DNA of 11,797 nt from contig JAUWOI010000082.1 of the NCBI GenBank assembly GCA_030612185.1, positions 1 to 11,797 of the forward strand. Reading direction: 5' to 3'. The notes beneath the pieces are model-generated. The model ran no database searches, had not been told where the DNA came from, and was given only the letters and a program-made list of their open reading frames with translations. This document shows positions 1 through 6,978 of this stretch, one piece after another (the stretch's first letter is position 1; each line of letters starts with the position of its first letter). The position numbers and the translations under genes are program-made. This DNA comes from Anaerolineae bacterium. GTDB taxonomy: Bacteria; Chloroflexota; Anaerolineae; B4-G1.

Positions 1-863
1 CTATCGTCCCTCAAGCGACGGCGGCGGGGTGCATCCAGGTGACGCTCGTGGGTGCAGCGCAGGCCGACGAGACGTAGGGTATGGTCGTTGATGTGCAGTT
101 CGACTGTCTCGTCCAGCAGCGCGGTGATGGGCAGGCCCTCGAAGATGGCCGGCACGACCTCAGGAAGATCTACCGGGGGGCTGCCAGTGATGGCGTAGAC
201 GGGGCCGTGGATAATCTCGCACAGGCGCGCCAGCAGGTCGCGCGTCTTGGCCTGGGCGTCGGCGTCGTGGATAGATGAGAGGTAGAGGTAGTCGCCGGTG
301 ATGACTGCGACGTCGGGGGCCAGTTCCTGGACCAACTGGAGCAACTTTTGCTCGCGTGGGGTGATGTGCTCGATGTGCAGGTCGGTGATGTGGAGCAACC
401 GCAGCGGGGCGTCACCGTTGAGTTTGGAGGAGCGCAGTTCGGCCTGTGTGACCCCGATGTGGAATGGCTCGACCCATGTGGCGTAGAGAAAGGTGGCGGT
501 GATGGCGAGGTGTAACGCAGCACTCAGCAGCAGGCCGGGCCAGGTTGCCCAAAGCAGACCAGCCGCGAAGGCAAGGACTGTGCGGCCGAGGGTCAGCGCC
601 AACAGAGGCGGGGTGACGGGCCCGAAGGAACGTTCCAGTCGGGGGAGTAGTGCCAGGCCAGTCCCGTCGGCGATGATGCAGGCCAGCGACAAGGCGGCAG
701 CCGGGAGACGGAGGGCACCCCAGGGCCAGCACGCGATCGCGGCCAGCGCCAGCCAGGCAGGTGTGAGCATCAGTGGATGGATACGCCCCAGCAGGTCGCT
801 GGAGACGAGGGCCAGATGCAGCGGGCGCGGGTAGTAGCCTGGTGGGCGGAGGGGATCATCCAT
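1..863 (-). CDS. Membrane-anchored calcineurin-like metallophosphoesterase, C-terminus cut by window edge
   Basis: The frame is open from an ATG at 863 to the window edge, giving 287 residues without a stop. Residues about 33-130 are strongly hydrophobic and look like three or four membrane segments (around 33-48, 52-70, 86-106 and 109-129). A calcineurin-like domain follows. The first metal motif, DLH, is at 161-163 inside HITDLHIEH, and GD of the second motif is at 190-191 inside VITGDY. Where the family normally has GNHD or GNHE after a 'vyaV' strand, this protein reads VYAITGSPPVD (GSPP at 227-230), so a metal-binding Asn and the catalytic His are missing. The later His motifs would lie outside the window. 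By family it should be a hydrolase of a phosphomonoester or phosphodiester at the membrane, but activity is doubtful. The gene lies 85 bases after the phosphodiesterase gene on the same strand and may be cotranscribed with it. The family call is good; the substrate is unknown. Confidence 0.8.
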   Translation of the reverse strand, partial: MDDPLRPPGYYPRPLHLALVSSDLLGRIHPLMLTPAWLALAAIACWPWGALRLPAAALSLACIIADGTGLALLPRLERSFGPVTPPLLALTLGRTVLAFAAGLLWATWPGLLLSAALHLAITATFLYATWVEPFHIGVTQAELRSSKLNGDAPLRLLHITDLHIEHITPREQKLLQLVQELAPDVAVITGDYLYLSSIHDADAQAKTRDLLARLCEIIHGPVYAITGSPPVDLPEVVPAIFEGLPITALLDETVELHINDHTLRLVGLRCTHERHLDAPRRRRLRDD

Positions 864-948
864 TTTGAGCAAGTTCAAATAAGGGACGCGACTTTGTGAA
901 ATGCCCAAGGGGGCACGAGTTTATGAAAGACTACAAATGGTCAGGTAA

Positions 949-1764
949 CTACTGACTACTGATCACCGGCTCCTGCTGCATCGTATCCGGGATGGGGACT
1001 CCGAGCAGATTGTGCACCGTCGGCGCGATTTGGAGTTGGGAAATCACCTCTCCCGTATCTCCCGCGCCGGGTACGCCCGGCCGAATGAGATACAGCGGCA
1101 CTTCACGCACGTCAGGCGTGGTACCGCCGTGCATCTTGTCCGCACCCATGCCGTGGTCACCGGTGACGAGGATGTTATAGTCTCGCTCTATCCATTCGGG
1201 GATCAGGTTAGCCAGCATCACGTCCTGGCGAATGGCGTGGTTGCGGTATTCGCTGGAAGCGGCACCGTACGTGTGCCCGACGTAGTCCATGCCCATCGGG
1301 TGGATGAGCAAATAGTCGGGGGCGAACTTGCGTACCAGCATCCCGGCAGTGGCGAAAAGTTCAATGTCCGGGTACTCGTCCTGGGTATAAAAGCGCCCGT
1401 GCTGGATGAGCAATGACTCGTCGTCTACCTCGCGGTCGTCAAGGGGGTCATAAGGGGTGCGGTTATAGAGTTCGGAAAACCAGTAGTAGGCGGCAGCGGC
1501 GGTAGTTTTACCGGCCTCCACTGCTGATTGGAAGATATTGGGCTTGTTGGAGCGACGGACCATCTGGTTGGAGACCACACCGTGTTCTGTGACCGGCAGC
1601 CCGGTGTGAACCGTCTCGTACATCGGGCGCGACATGGTCGGCAGTTCACTGATCACTTTATAGAGGCTGGCGAGTTTGACCTCGACCAAATGTCCCAGGA
1701 AGCCCATCCCGTCAACGGCGGTGTCGTAGCGCAATCCATCAGAAAGTACCAGGACAACTTTCAT
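949..1764 (-). CDS. Alkaline-phosphatase-superfamily phosphodiesterase (type I phosphodiesterase/nucleotide pyrophosphatase-like)
   Basis: This 271-residue protein has the ordered metal ligands of the nucleotide pyrophosphatase/phosphodiesterase branch. They are D9 in VLSDGLRYD, a likely nucleophile T43 in PTMSRP, D160 and H164 in MDYVGH, D203-H204 in TGDHGM, and H212 in MHGGTT. A typical C-terminal strand-helix (IAPTVHNLLGVPIP, 246-259) closes the domain. The family uses two zinc ions and a Thr or Ser nucleophile to hydrolyse phosphodiesters, phosphonates or phosphomonoesters. There is no signal peptide, so it is probably cytoplasmic and would act on imported or internal substrates. The ATG is preceded by AGGAGAG at good spacing. 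It lies 166 bases after the stress-protein gene and may have its own promoter. The protein is shorter than most eukaryotic NPPs, so it is a minimal core. The substrate cannot be read from the sequence; a phosphonate or glycerophosphodiester is possible. Confidence 0.85.
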   Translation of the reverse strand: MKVVLVLSDGLRYDTAVDGMGFLGHLVEVKLASLYKVISELPTMSRPMYETVHTGLPVTEHGVVSNQMVRRSNKPNIFQSAVEAGKTTAAAAYYWFSELYNRTPYDPLDDREVDDESLLIQHGRFYTQDEYPDIELFATAGMLVRKFAPDYLLIHPMGMDYVGHTYGAASSEYRNHAIRQDVMLANLIPEWIERDYNILVTGDHGMGADKMHGGTTPDVREVPLYLIRPGVPGAGDTGEVISQLQIAPTVHNLLGVPIPDTMQQEPVISSQ

Positions 1765-1905
1765 TCTTCTCTCCTGTCATCTATATTCAGCACCGCGTTC
1801 GCGTAATCTCGACAAAATTCCCCCATTGTTCTCCCAGCGCCATGCATATAGAAATCCCGGCTGCGTATTGGTTCCATCAACCGGGGTTTCACCGAGTTCT
1901 TTATG

Positions 1906-1929
1906 CGGCCAAATGTTGTCGAGTGGCCG
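1906..1929 (-). other. Weak hairpin just after the stress-protein gene
   Basis: CGGCCA at 1906-1911 can pair with TGGCCG at 1924-1929 across a 12-base loop, directly after the stress-protein stop codon. No T-run follows on the minus strand (the next bases read CATAAAG), so it is not a convincing intrinsic terminator. It may mark an mRNA 3' end or be chance. I see no gene in the rest of the 1765-1930 gap and no promoter good enough to call. Confidence 0.25.
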
Positions 1930-1930
1930 T

Positions 1931-2440
1931 TTACGTCTGGGTCTGGGGTTGAATCAGCAAGACGGGGATATTCACCCGCTGCATGACCCGCTCGGCAATG
2001 TCGCCAAAGAAAAGACGTTGCACACCTTCCCGCGCCCGCGTGGACATCGCCACCAGGTCTACATTTTCACGCTTCACGGTCCGCACGATCTCGTCAATCG
2101 TATCATCGCCGAGGCAAATCTGGAGCGCGACTTCGTATCCCTGCTGCTTCAGGTGGTTCGTGGTGGGGAGCAAAGCGACTTCCACGTCGGCCAGCAAGCT
2201 GTCTTCCTGTTGGCTGGTATAGACCGGATGGGCTTTGGGTCCCAGTGGTTCACCGCCGGCTTCGAGCGCGTAATCAGACCGAAAGTCCGGTGCGGCGAAG
2301 CCGAGGCCCTTGGGTGGTTTTGTCACGTAAAGCAAAAAGAGTTTGCAGCCTTGGGCGGGAATGAGTTTTTCGATCTGGGGCAAGATTTGCTGACTGGTTT
2401 CCGATTTAGTGAGCGGCACCAGAATGTTCGTTTTGGCCAT
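1931..2440 (-). CDS. Universal stress protein (UspA family), single domain
   Basis: A 169-residue single Usp domain. It starts with the typical first strand AKTNILVPLT (2-11) and ends with the family block DLVAMSTRAREGVQRLFFGD followed by IAERVMQRVNIPVLLIQ (128-164). I chose the ATG at 2440 over an in-frame TTG at 2464 because a strong ribosome site, GGGGGAG at 2447-2453, fits only the ATG. In ATP-binding Usp proteins the loop follows G-x2-G-x9-G-(S/T). Here the first Gly is replaced (Ala136) and the last Ser/Thr is Asp147, so nucleotide binding may be weakened or lost. A central segment (about 44-80, KPPKGLGF to TSQQED) is longer than in short Usp proteins. It follows the OppF-like gene by 33 bases, so it is probably the last gene of the transporter operon. 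Usp proteins are often linked to stress or energy state; its role with this transporter is unknown. Confidence 0.85.
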   Translation of the reverse strand: MAKTNILVPLTKSETSQQILPQIEKLIPAQGCKLFLLYVTKPPKGLGFAAPDFRSDYALEAGGEPLGPKAHPVYTSQQEDSLLADVEVALLPTTNHLKQQGYEVALQICLGDDTIDEIVRTVKRENVDLVAMSTRAREGVQRLFFGDIAERVMQRVNIPVLLIQPQTQT

Positions 2441-2473
2441 TGAACGCTCCCCCGTGTTTTTCAAAATCTTGGA

Positions 2474-3508
2474 TCAATTCACGCCGTCAGGGGTGTCCAG
2501 TTTAGTCACCCCTTTCAGCGCCAGCGTATCAGCAAAATGACACGCCACAAAGTGTCCGTCCTCGATTTCCCGCCACTGTGGTATCTCTGTCTTGCACTTG
2601 TCCTGCACGTAGAGGCAACGGGTGTGAAAACGACAGCCGGCCGGTGGATTCACGGGACTCGGAATCTCGCCTTTGAGGCTCACCGGCGTCATTTCCACAT
2701 CCGGGTTTACTTCTGGAATAGCCGACATCAGGGCCTCTGTGTAAGGGTGCCTGGGGGTATAGAATAGTTGCTTCGTGGGCGCCAATTCGGCGAACTGACC
2801 CAGATACATCACTGCCACCCGCTTGGAGATGTGCGCCACCACGCTCAGATCGTGGGCGATGAACAGGTACGTAAACCCGAACTCGGCCTGCAAGTCCATC
2901 AGCAGATTGAGAACTTCGGCCTGAATGGACACGTCGAGGGCAGACACCGACTCGTCGCAGACGACGAACTGGGGTCGGGAGATGAGAGCGCGAGCGATCC
3001 CAATGCGCTGCCGCTGCCCGCCGCTGAACGCGTGGGGGAAACGGCGCAGATACTCCAGGTTGAGTTTGCAACTCGCCGCCGCATCGCGCACCTGTTTGTC
3101 CACCTCTTTACCAGTCGCCAATTTGCTGGCGACCAGCGGTTCGGCGATGATATCCCGCACCGTCATGCGCGGGTTCAGCGAAGAGTAGGGATCCTGAAAG
3201 ATCAATTGCATGTGCCTGCGGAACGTCCGCAGGTCTTTGCCCTGGAGTTGGGTCAAATCCACTTTTTGACCATCCAGGTTAAAGGTGACTTGGCCCTCCG
3301 TCGGCTCTATCGCCCGCAGGATGGAGCGGCCTATGGTGGTCTTACCAGAGCCGCTTTCTCCCACGAGGCCCAACGTTTCCCCTTTCTCGATGTAGAAACT
3401 GACGCCGTCAACCGCTTTTACGTACTGCGTAGTTCCACCAAAGAAATTCGTGCTGCGGATGGGGAAATGGACTTTGAGATTCTTGATTTCAAGCAGGATA
3501 TCAGCCAT
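2474..3508 (-). CDS. Oligopeptide/dipeptide-type ABC transporter ATP-binding protein, OppF/DppF-like
   Basis: This 344-residue ATPase is one of two nucleotide-binding subunits of the Opp-type importer and sits on the cytoplasmic face of the permeases. Walker A is GESGSGKT (50-57), the Q-loop glutamine is Q105 in LIFQDP, the signature is FSGGQ (161-165), Walker B is FVVCDE (181-186) followed by SVSALDVS, and the switch histidine is H219 in FIAHDL. Serine replaces the proline of the usual DEP. The C-terminal oligo_HPY domain is complete (HPYTEALMSAIPEV, then GEIPSPVNPPAGC). It has four cysteines (C292, C298, C305, C323); related subunits are reported to bind an iron-sulfur cluster through such cysteines. 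Full length matches the family. The start ATG is preceded by a GA-rich site (GAGAGAG), and the gene begins 17 bases after the OppD-like stop. Substrate specificity lies in the binding protein, so the Opp/Dpp label describes family, not substrate. Confidence 0.93.
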   Translation of the reverse strand: MADILLEIKNLKVHFPIRSTNFFGGTTQYVKAVDGVSFYIEKGETLGLVGESGSGKTTIGRSILRAIEPTEGQVTFNLDGQKVDLTQLQGKDLRTFRRHMQLIFQDPYSSLNPRMTVRDIIAEPLVASKLATGKEVDKQVRDAAASCKLNLEYLRRFPHAFSGGQRQRIGIARALISRPQFVVCDESVSALDVSIQAEVLNLLMDLQAEFGFTYLFIAHDLSVVAHISKRVAVMYLGQFAELAPTKQLFYTPRHPYTEALMSAIPEVNPDVEMTPVSLKGEIPSPVNPPAGCRFHTRCLYVQDKCKTEIPQWREIEDGHFVACHFADTLALKGVTKLDTPDGVN

Positions 3509-3525
3509 TTTTCTCTACTCTCTCT

Positions 3526-4542
3526 CTACTCGTGCAAAAAACAATGCACTGTATGGGTGCTGCTGATCCGGGTGAGAGCGGGCCTCTGGGTATCACAGAC
3601 GCCGGCAATCACTCGTTCACAGCGTGTATGAAACGGGCAGCCCGCCGGACGCTCCAATGGACTCGGAATATCGCCGCTTATCGCCGTCAACCGTTCCCCG
3701 AGGTGATCCAGGCGCGGTATGGCCCGTAGCAGACTTTGCGTGTACGGATGCTGCGGCTGGAGGACAATCTCTTTCGCCGTTCCCTGCTCCAGGATGTGCC
3801 CCAGGTACATCACCGCCACCTCGTCCGCCACCTGGGCGATGACACCGAGGTTGTGCGTGATGAAAATGATCGCCATTCCCAACTCTTCCTGCAACTGATT
3901 CATCAGTTCCAGAATTTGAGCCTGAATGGTCACATCCAGTGAGGTCGTTGGCTCATCGGCGATGAGCAGCGAGGGATTCATCGAGAGCGCCACGGCGATC
4001 ATGGCCCGTTGTCGCATCCCGCCAGATAGTTCGAACGAGTATTGATCCACGCGCACCGATGGATTGGAAATCCCTACCTTACCCAGCATATCAATGGCGA
4101 TCTCGCGGGCTTCCTGCTTGTTGACCTGGCGATGTTGTAGGATCGCCTCCATGATCTGGTTGCCGATCGTATGCACGGGCGAAAACGAACTCATCGGTTC
4201 CTGAAAGATCATGCCGATTTCCCCGCCGCGGATGCGCCGCATCTCACGACCCGCTTTCTTGAGTCGCGTAATCTCAATAGTATCACCATTCTTACTATAC
4301 CATTGAATTGAGGACCCTTCGCCGACGATGGCAGTTCTGGGTAAAAGCTGCATGATAGCTTTTACACTCACGGTTTTGCCCGAGCCGCTTTCGCCCACAA
4401 TACCCAGCGTCTGCCCCGGCTCGACAGAGAAAGTCACTCCGTCAACCGCAATGATAATCCCTTCGTCCGTTTTGAAGGAGACTTTGAGATCCTTCACCTC
4501 CAGCAAAGTATCTCGCTCTATTTGCCCTGTAGTTTTACTCAT
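3526..4542 (-). CDS. Oligopeptide/dipeptide-type ABC transporter ATP-binding protein, OppD/DppD-like
   Basis: The second nucleotide-binding subunit has 338 residues from the ATG at 4542. That ATG has AGGA about eight bases upstream and was preferred to an in-frame TTG at 4560. Walker A is GESGSGKT (50-57), the Q-loop is IFQEP with Q114, the signature is LSGGM (172-176), Walker B is LLIADEP (192-198) and the switch histidine is H230 in FITHNL. The oligo_HPY tail (HPYTQSLLRAIPRL, then GDIPSPLERPAGC) carries C302, C308, C316 and C334, the spacing associated with the family's cysteine cluster. LSGGM in place of LSGGQ is usual for the D subunit and separates it from the F subunit next door, so the pair should work as a heterodimer. 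The gene starts 18 bases after the OppC-like stop, and translation of the two is probably coupled. Confidence 0.93.
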   Translation of the reverse strand: MSKTTGQIERDTLLEVKDLKVSFKTDEGIIIAVDGVTFSVEPGQTLGIVGESGSGKTVSVKAIMQLLPRTAIVGEGSSIQWYSKNGDTIEITRLKKAGREMRRIRGGEIGMIFQEPMSSFSPVHTIGNQIMEAILQHRQVNKQEAREIAIDMLGKVGISNPSVRVDQYSFELSGGMRQRAMIAVALSMNPSLLIADEPTTSLDVTIQAQILELMNQLQEELGMAIIFITHNLGVIAQVADEVAVMYLGHILEQGTAKEIVLQPQHPYTQSLLRAIPRLDHLGERLTAISGDIPSPLERPAGCPFHTRCERVIAGVCDTQRPALTRISSTHTVHCFLHE

Positions 4543-4560
4543 AGATTTTTCCTGTGTCAA

Positions 4561-5709
4561 CTAATTATATGGATCCGCCGCGTCGCGTAATCCATCTCCC
4601 AGGAAGGTAAAACCCAGCACAGCAAACACCACAAATATTACCGGGATGAAGAGCCACGGCGCTAACTCAATCGCCTGGATATTCTGCGCCCCCTTGAGGA
4701 GCACTCCCCAACTGATCACGGGCGGCCGCAGGCCGAGACCGACAAAGCTCAAGGCCGTTTCCGCCAGGATCATGTATGGGAAGGAAACCACGATATCCAC
4801 GATGATATAGCTGGTAAAGGCGGGCAACATGTGGCGGCCAATGATACGGGCGTTGCTGGCGCCGGATAACTGGGCGGCGATGACATAGTCCTCTTTGCGG
4901 AGCGATAACAACTTGCCGCGGATGCGCCGGGCGAGTGTCGTCCAGCCCAGGAAGCCAAGAATGAGGGTGATCATCAAGTAGACTTGCTCCGGAGGCCATT
5001 CCTTGGGCAGGGCCGCAGCCAGCCCCATAAAGAGCGGAATATCGGGCACAGAACGGATCAGCTCGATCAGTCGCTGGGTGAAGAAATCTATCTGGCCTCC
5101 CAGGTACCCGGATGCTCCCCCCATGATGAGGCCCATCACGAAGGCAATCAGCACACCCATTACTCCCAGCGTTAACGAGATGCGGGTGGCGTACATGGTA
5201 CGGGAGAACATATCTCGTCCCATCCGGTCAGTGCCAAAGATGTGGATGGTGCCCTCGTCCACGCCGAACAGGTGCAAGTCGCTGACGATCAAGTTTTTGT
5301 TCCAATACTTGTACTCTTCACCTCGCACAAAGAATCGAAGATAGCGTCGCTCGGATGTATCAATCGTGGGTACCATCGCTAGCGTCACCGGGTCGCGTTC
5401 GGTGCTCACGCCGTAGACAAAGGGACGTAGGGAGAAACCATTTTCGTCCCAAAACCGGACGACCTGGGGCGGGCCGAGAACGTACTCGACGTCGAGCGTC
5501 ATGCCGCTATAAGGGGCCAGAAACTCGGCAAAAATCAGGATAAGGATATAGGTAGCCAGTATGCCGGCGCCGAGTAGTCCCAACCGGTTGCGGCGGAAGC
5601 GCCACCACACCAGTTGCCACTGACTGGCGGTAAAGTATTTGAGTTTTTCCTCATCGGGCACTGCGGCTGCGCCGGCTAGTTTGCCTTTGGGGATCGTCGT
5701 TGCGGCCAT
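4561..5709 (-). CDS. Opp/Dpp-type ABC transporter permease, OppC/DppC-like, with enlarged outer loop
   Basis: A 382-residue inner-membrane permease. A cytoplasmic N-terminus (1-43, with the amphipathic SQWQLVWWRFRRNRLG segment typical of OppC) leads into a first membrane helix at about 45-63. The family block GTDRMGRDMFSR is at 159-170, and further helices follow at about 177-200, 243-260, 300-325 and 352-370. The EAA loop that contacts the ATPases is RKEDYVIAAQLSGASNARIIGRHMLP (about 271-296), with A278, A279 and G283 conserved. The region between helix 1 and the GTD block is near 95 residues, much longer than the roughly 30-40 in E. coli DppC, so an extra outer domain of about 60 residues is present. 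The start ATG directly follows the TAA of the OppB-like gene with no gap, and AGGAGAG lies within the end of that gene. Translational coupling is very likely. Confidence 0.92.
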   Translation of the reverse strand: MAATTIPKGKLAGAAAVPDEEKLKYFTASQWQLVWWRFRRNRLGLLGAGILATYILILIFAEFLAPYSGMTLDVEYVLGPPQVVRFWDENGFSLRPFVYGVSTERDPVTLAMVPTIDTSERRYLRFFVRGEEYKYWNKNLIVSDLHLFGVDEGTIHIFGTDRMGRDMFSRTMYATRISLTLGVMGVLIAFVMGLIMGGASGYLGGQIDFFTQRLIELIRSVPDIPLFMGLAAALPKEWPPEQVYLMITLILGFLGWTTLARRIRGKLLSLRKEDYVIAAQLSGASNARIIGRHMLPAFTSYIIVDIVVSFPYMILAETALSFVGLGLRPPVISWGVLLKGAQNIQAIELAPWLFIPVIFVVFAVLGFTFLGDGLRDAADPYN

Positions 5710-6705
5710 TTACGTCTCTCCTAAGCGAATTCGTGGGTCCAGGGCGGCGAGCATCAGATCAGATATGAAAACGCCAATCACGATCATGGCGCTGATCATC
5801 AGCAAGATCGCTCCGCCGAGGTACATGTCTTGCTGAAGCAATGCTTGCAGCAACAATTGGCCCGCATCTGGCAGGGATAGCACCAGCGCCACAACAGGTG
5901 CACCAGCGACGAGTTTTCCCAGGTCAAAGCCCAGGTAACTGACGATGGGATTCAGCGCAATCCGCACCGGGTATTTGAGAATGACTTTCCATTCCGGGAT
6001 GCCCCGGGCGCGGGCGGCATCCACGTAGAGCTGGTTCAGTTCGTCGAGCATCGTGGCGCGCATGGTTTGGAGATGAAACGCTGTGTTTGCCGTGCCCAGG
6101 ACCGCCGCCGGCACCCACAGGTGCTTGACCAAGTCCACAAACTTGGCCCAACTCCAGGCGGCTTCCTCGAACTCGGCCGAGAAAAGACCACCCGCGGAAC
6201 TGCCGAGCACCGTCACGCTGAAATACAACAATACCAGCGCCAACATAAAGTTGGGGAGTGATAAACCAATATAACCGATGAAGGTGGCTAGATAATCACC
6301 GAAGGAGTGGCGATACAGTGCCGAAAAGATGCCGATGGGAATGGCCAGAGCATAGGTCAACACAATGGCGGTCAACGCCATGGCCATCGTCAACCAGATA
6401 CGTGCCCCAATCACACTGCGGACGGGCACGTGGTAGAGAAACGAGTTGCCAAAGTCGCCGTGCAACAGGATGTCGCTGATCCATCTAAAGTAGCGCAGGA
6501 CGGGCGGCTTATCCAGCCCAAACTCGTGGCGCAAGGCTATCATGTCTGACTCGGTCACCATCTGACCGGCAGTAGCCAGCTTGCTGTAGGCGTACCGGTC
6601 GGCATAGTCACCCGGTGGCAACTCGATGACGATAAAGATGATCACCGACACGAGTAACAGCGTGACGATCATGAAAATGAAACGTTGGATGAAGTAGCGC
6701 AGCAT
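5710..6705 (-). CDS. Opp/Dpp-type ABC transporter permease, OppB/DppB-like
   Basis: A 331-residue inner-membrane permease. The N-terminal helix (about 9-28) is followed by an outer segment holding the family motif FGLDKPPVLRYFRW (62-75) and GDFGNSF (83-89). Membrane helices follow at about 102-128, 138-165, 196-210, 255-278 and 296-322. The EAA loop is YVDAARARGIPEWKVILKYPVR (227-248). The usual 'siPGlGrLllqA' block reads SLPDAGQLLLQA (277-288), with Asp in place of Gly, a small departure near the outer gate. The ATG at 6705 has AGGGGAA upstream. It forms the translocation pore with the OppC-like subunit. The gap of 273 bases from the binding-protein gene holds a hairpin that probably lowers permease expression relative to the binding protein. 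Confidence 0.92.
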   Translation of the reverse strand: MLRYFIQRFIFMIVTLLLVSVIIFIVIELPPGDYADRYAYSKLATAGQMVTESDMIALRHEFGLDKPPVLRYFRWISDILLHGDFGNSFLYHVPVRSVIGARIWLTMAMALTAIVLTYALAIPIGIFSALYRHSFGDYLATFIGYIGLSLPNFMLALVLLYFSVTVLGSSAGGLFSAEFEEAAWSWAKFVDLVKHLWVPAAVLGTANTAFHLQTMRATMLDELNQLYVDAARARGIPEWKVILKYPVRIALNPIVSYLGFDLGKLVAGAPVVALVLSLPDAGQLLLQALLQQDMYLGGAILLMISAMIVIGVFISDLMLAALDPRIRLGET

Positions 6706-6767
6706 GGATCTTCCCCTTTCGAGATTGGAGATTATGGGTATTCCTGATCTCAGCAGATCCAGATTTC

Positions 6768-6865
6768 AGACCTCGGAGGTCTTGGAAGGTGACATTGGCA
6801 GCAAAGTCGCTTCGATTGTGCCCGTCTTTACCGGCAAAGGCGCTCTTGAGAGACCTCCGAGGTCT
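6768..6865. repeat. Inverted pair of 15-base palindromes, REPIN-like
   Basis: AGACCTCGGAGGTCT at 6768-6782 and AGACCTCCGAGGTCT at 6851-6865 are each palindromes with perfect 7-base arms around one central base. They are exact reverse complements of each other, separated by 68 bases. Each can fold alone, or the two can pair into one long hairpin. This resembles a REP doublet (REPIN), though the sequence is not one I can match to a named REP family. No target duplication is visible at the outer edges. It lies in the gap between the binding-protein and permease genes. Confidence 0.7.
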
Positions 6866-6924
6866 TGTTATCGCAACATTTTGGATCTATTGAGTCTCTA
6901 ATCTCTATCTTTTGTGAAGCATAC

Positions 6925-6957
6925 GAGGTAGAGGTACCACGAGTGTACCTCTACCTC
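6925..6957 (-). other. Perfect 13-bp hairpin after the binding-protein gene
   Basis: GAGGTAGAGGTAC at 6925-6937 pairs without mismatch with GTACCTCTACCTC at 6945-6957 across a 7-base loop. It begins 21 bases past the binding-protein stop. On the minus strand the stem is followed by GTATGCTTCACAAAAG, not a T-run, so it is unlikely to be a strong intrinsic terminator. A stable hairpin in this position between a binding-protein and a permease gene is known in other transporter operons to protect the upstream mRNA and give more binding protein than permease. I infer the same role here. Confidence 0.75.
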
Positions 6958-6978
6958 AACCTTAGTGCTCGCTAACGC

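Noticed and set aside
902..915. Small hairpin TGCCC-AAGG-GGGCA after the phosphodiesterase gene
   Set aside because: Only five base pairs and no real T-run, too weak to call a terminator.
1826..2443. Long open frame on the plus strand opposite the stress-protein gene
   Set aside because: It is the antisense shadow of a clear Usp gene, and its translation has no recognisable domain.
2768..3631. 287-codon open frame on the plus strand
   Set aside because: It lies opposite the conserved OppF-like gene and shows the biased composition of an antisense frame.
4540..4560. TTGACA at the start of the OppD-like gene as an internal promoter
   Set aside because: The only -10-like sequence at the right distance (TAAAAC) lies past the start codon, and the gene is closely packed in an operon.
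6704..6901. Plus-strand open frame across the gap between binding-protein and permease genes
   Set aside because: It runs through both palindromes, has no ribosome site and matches no family; the repeats explain the sequence better.
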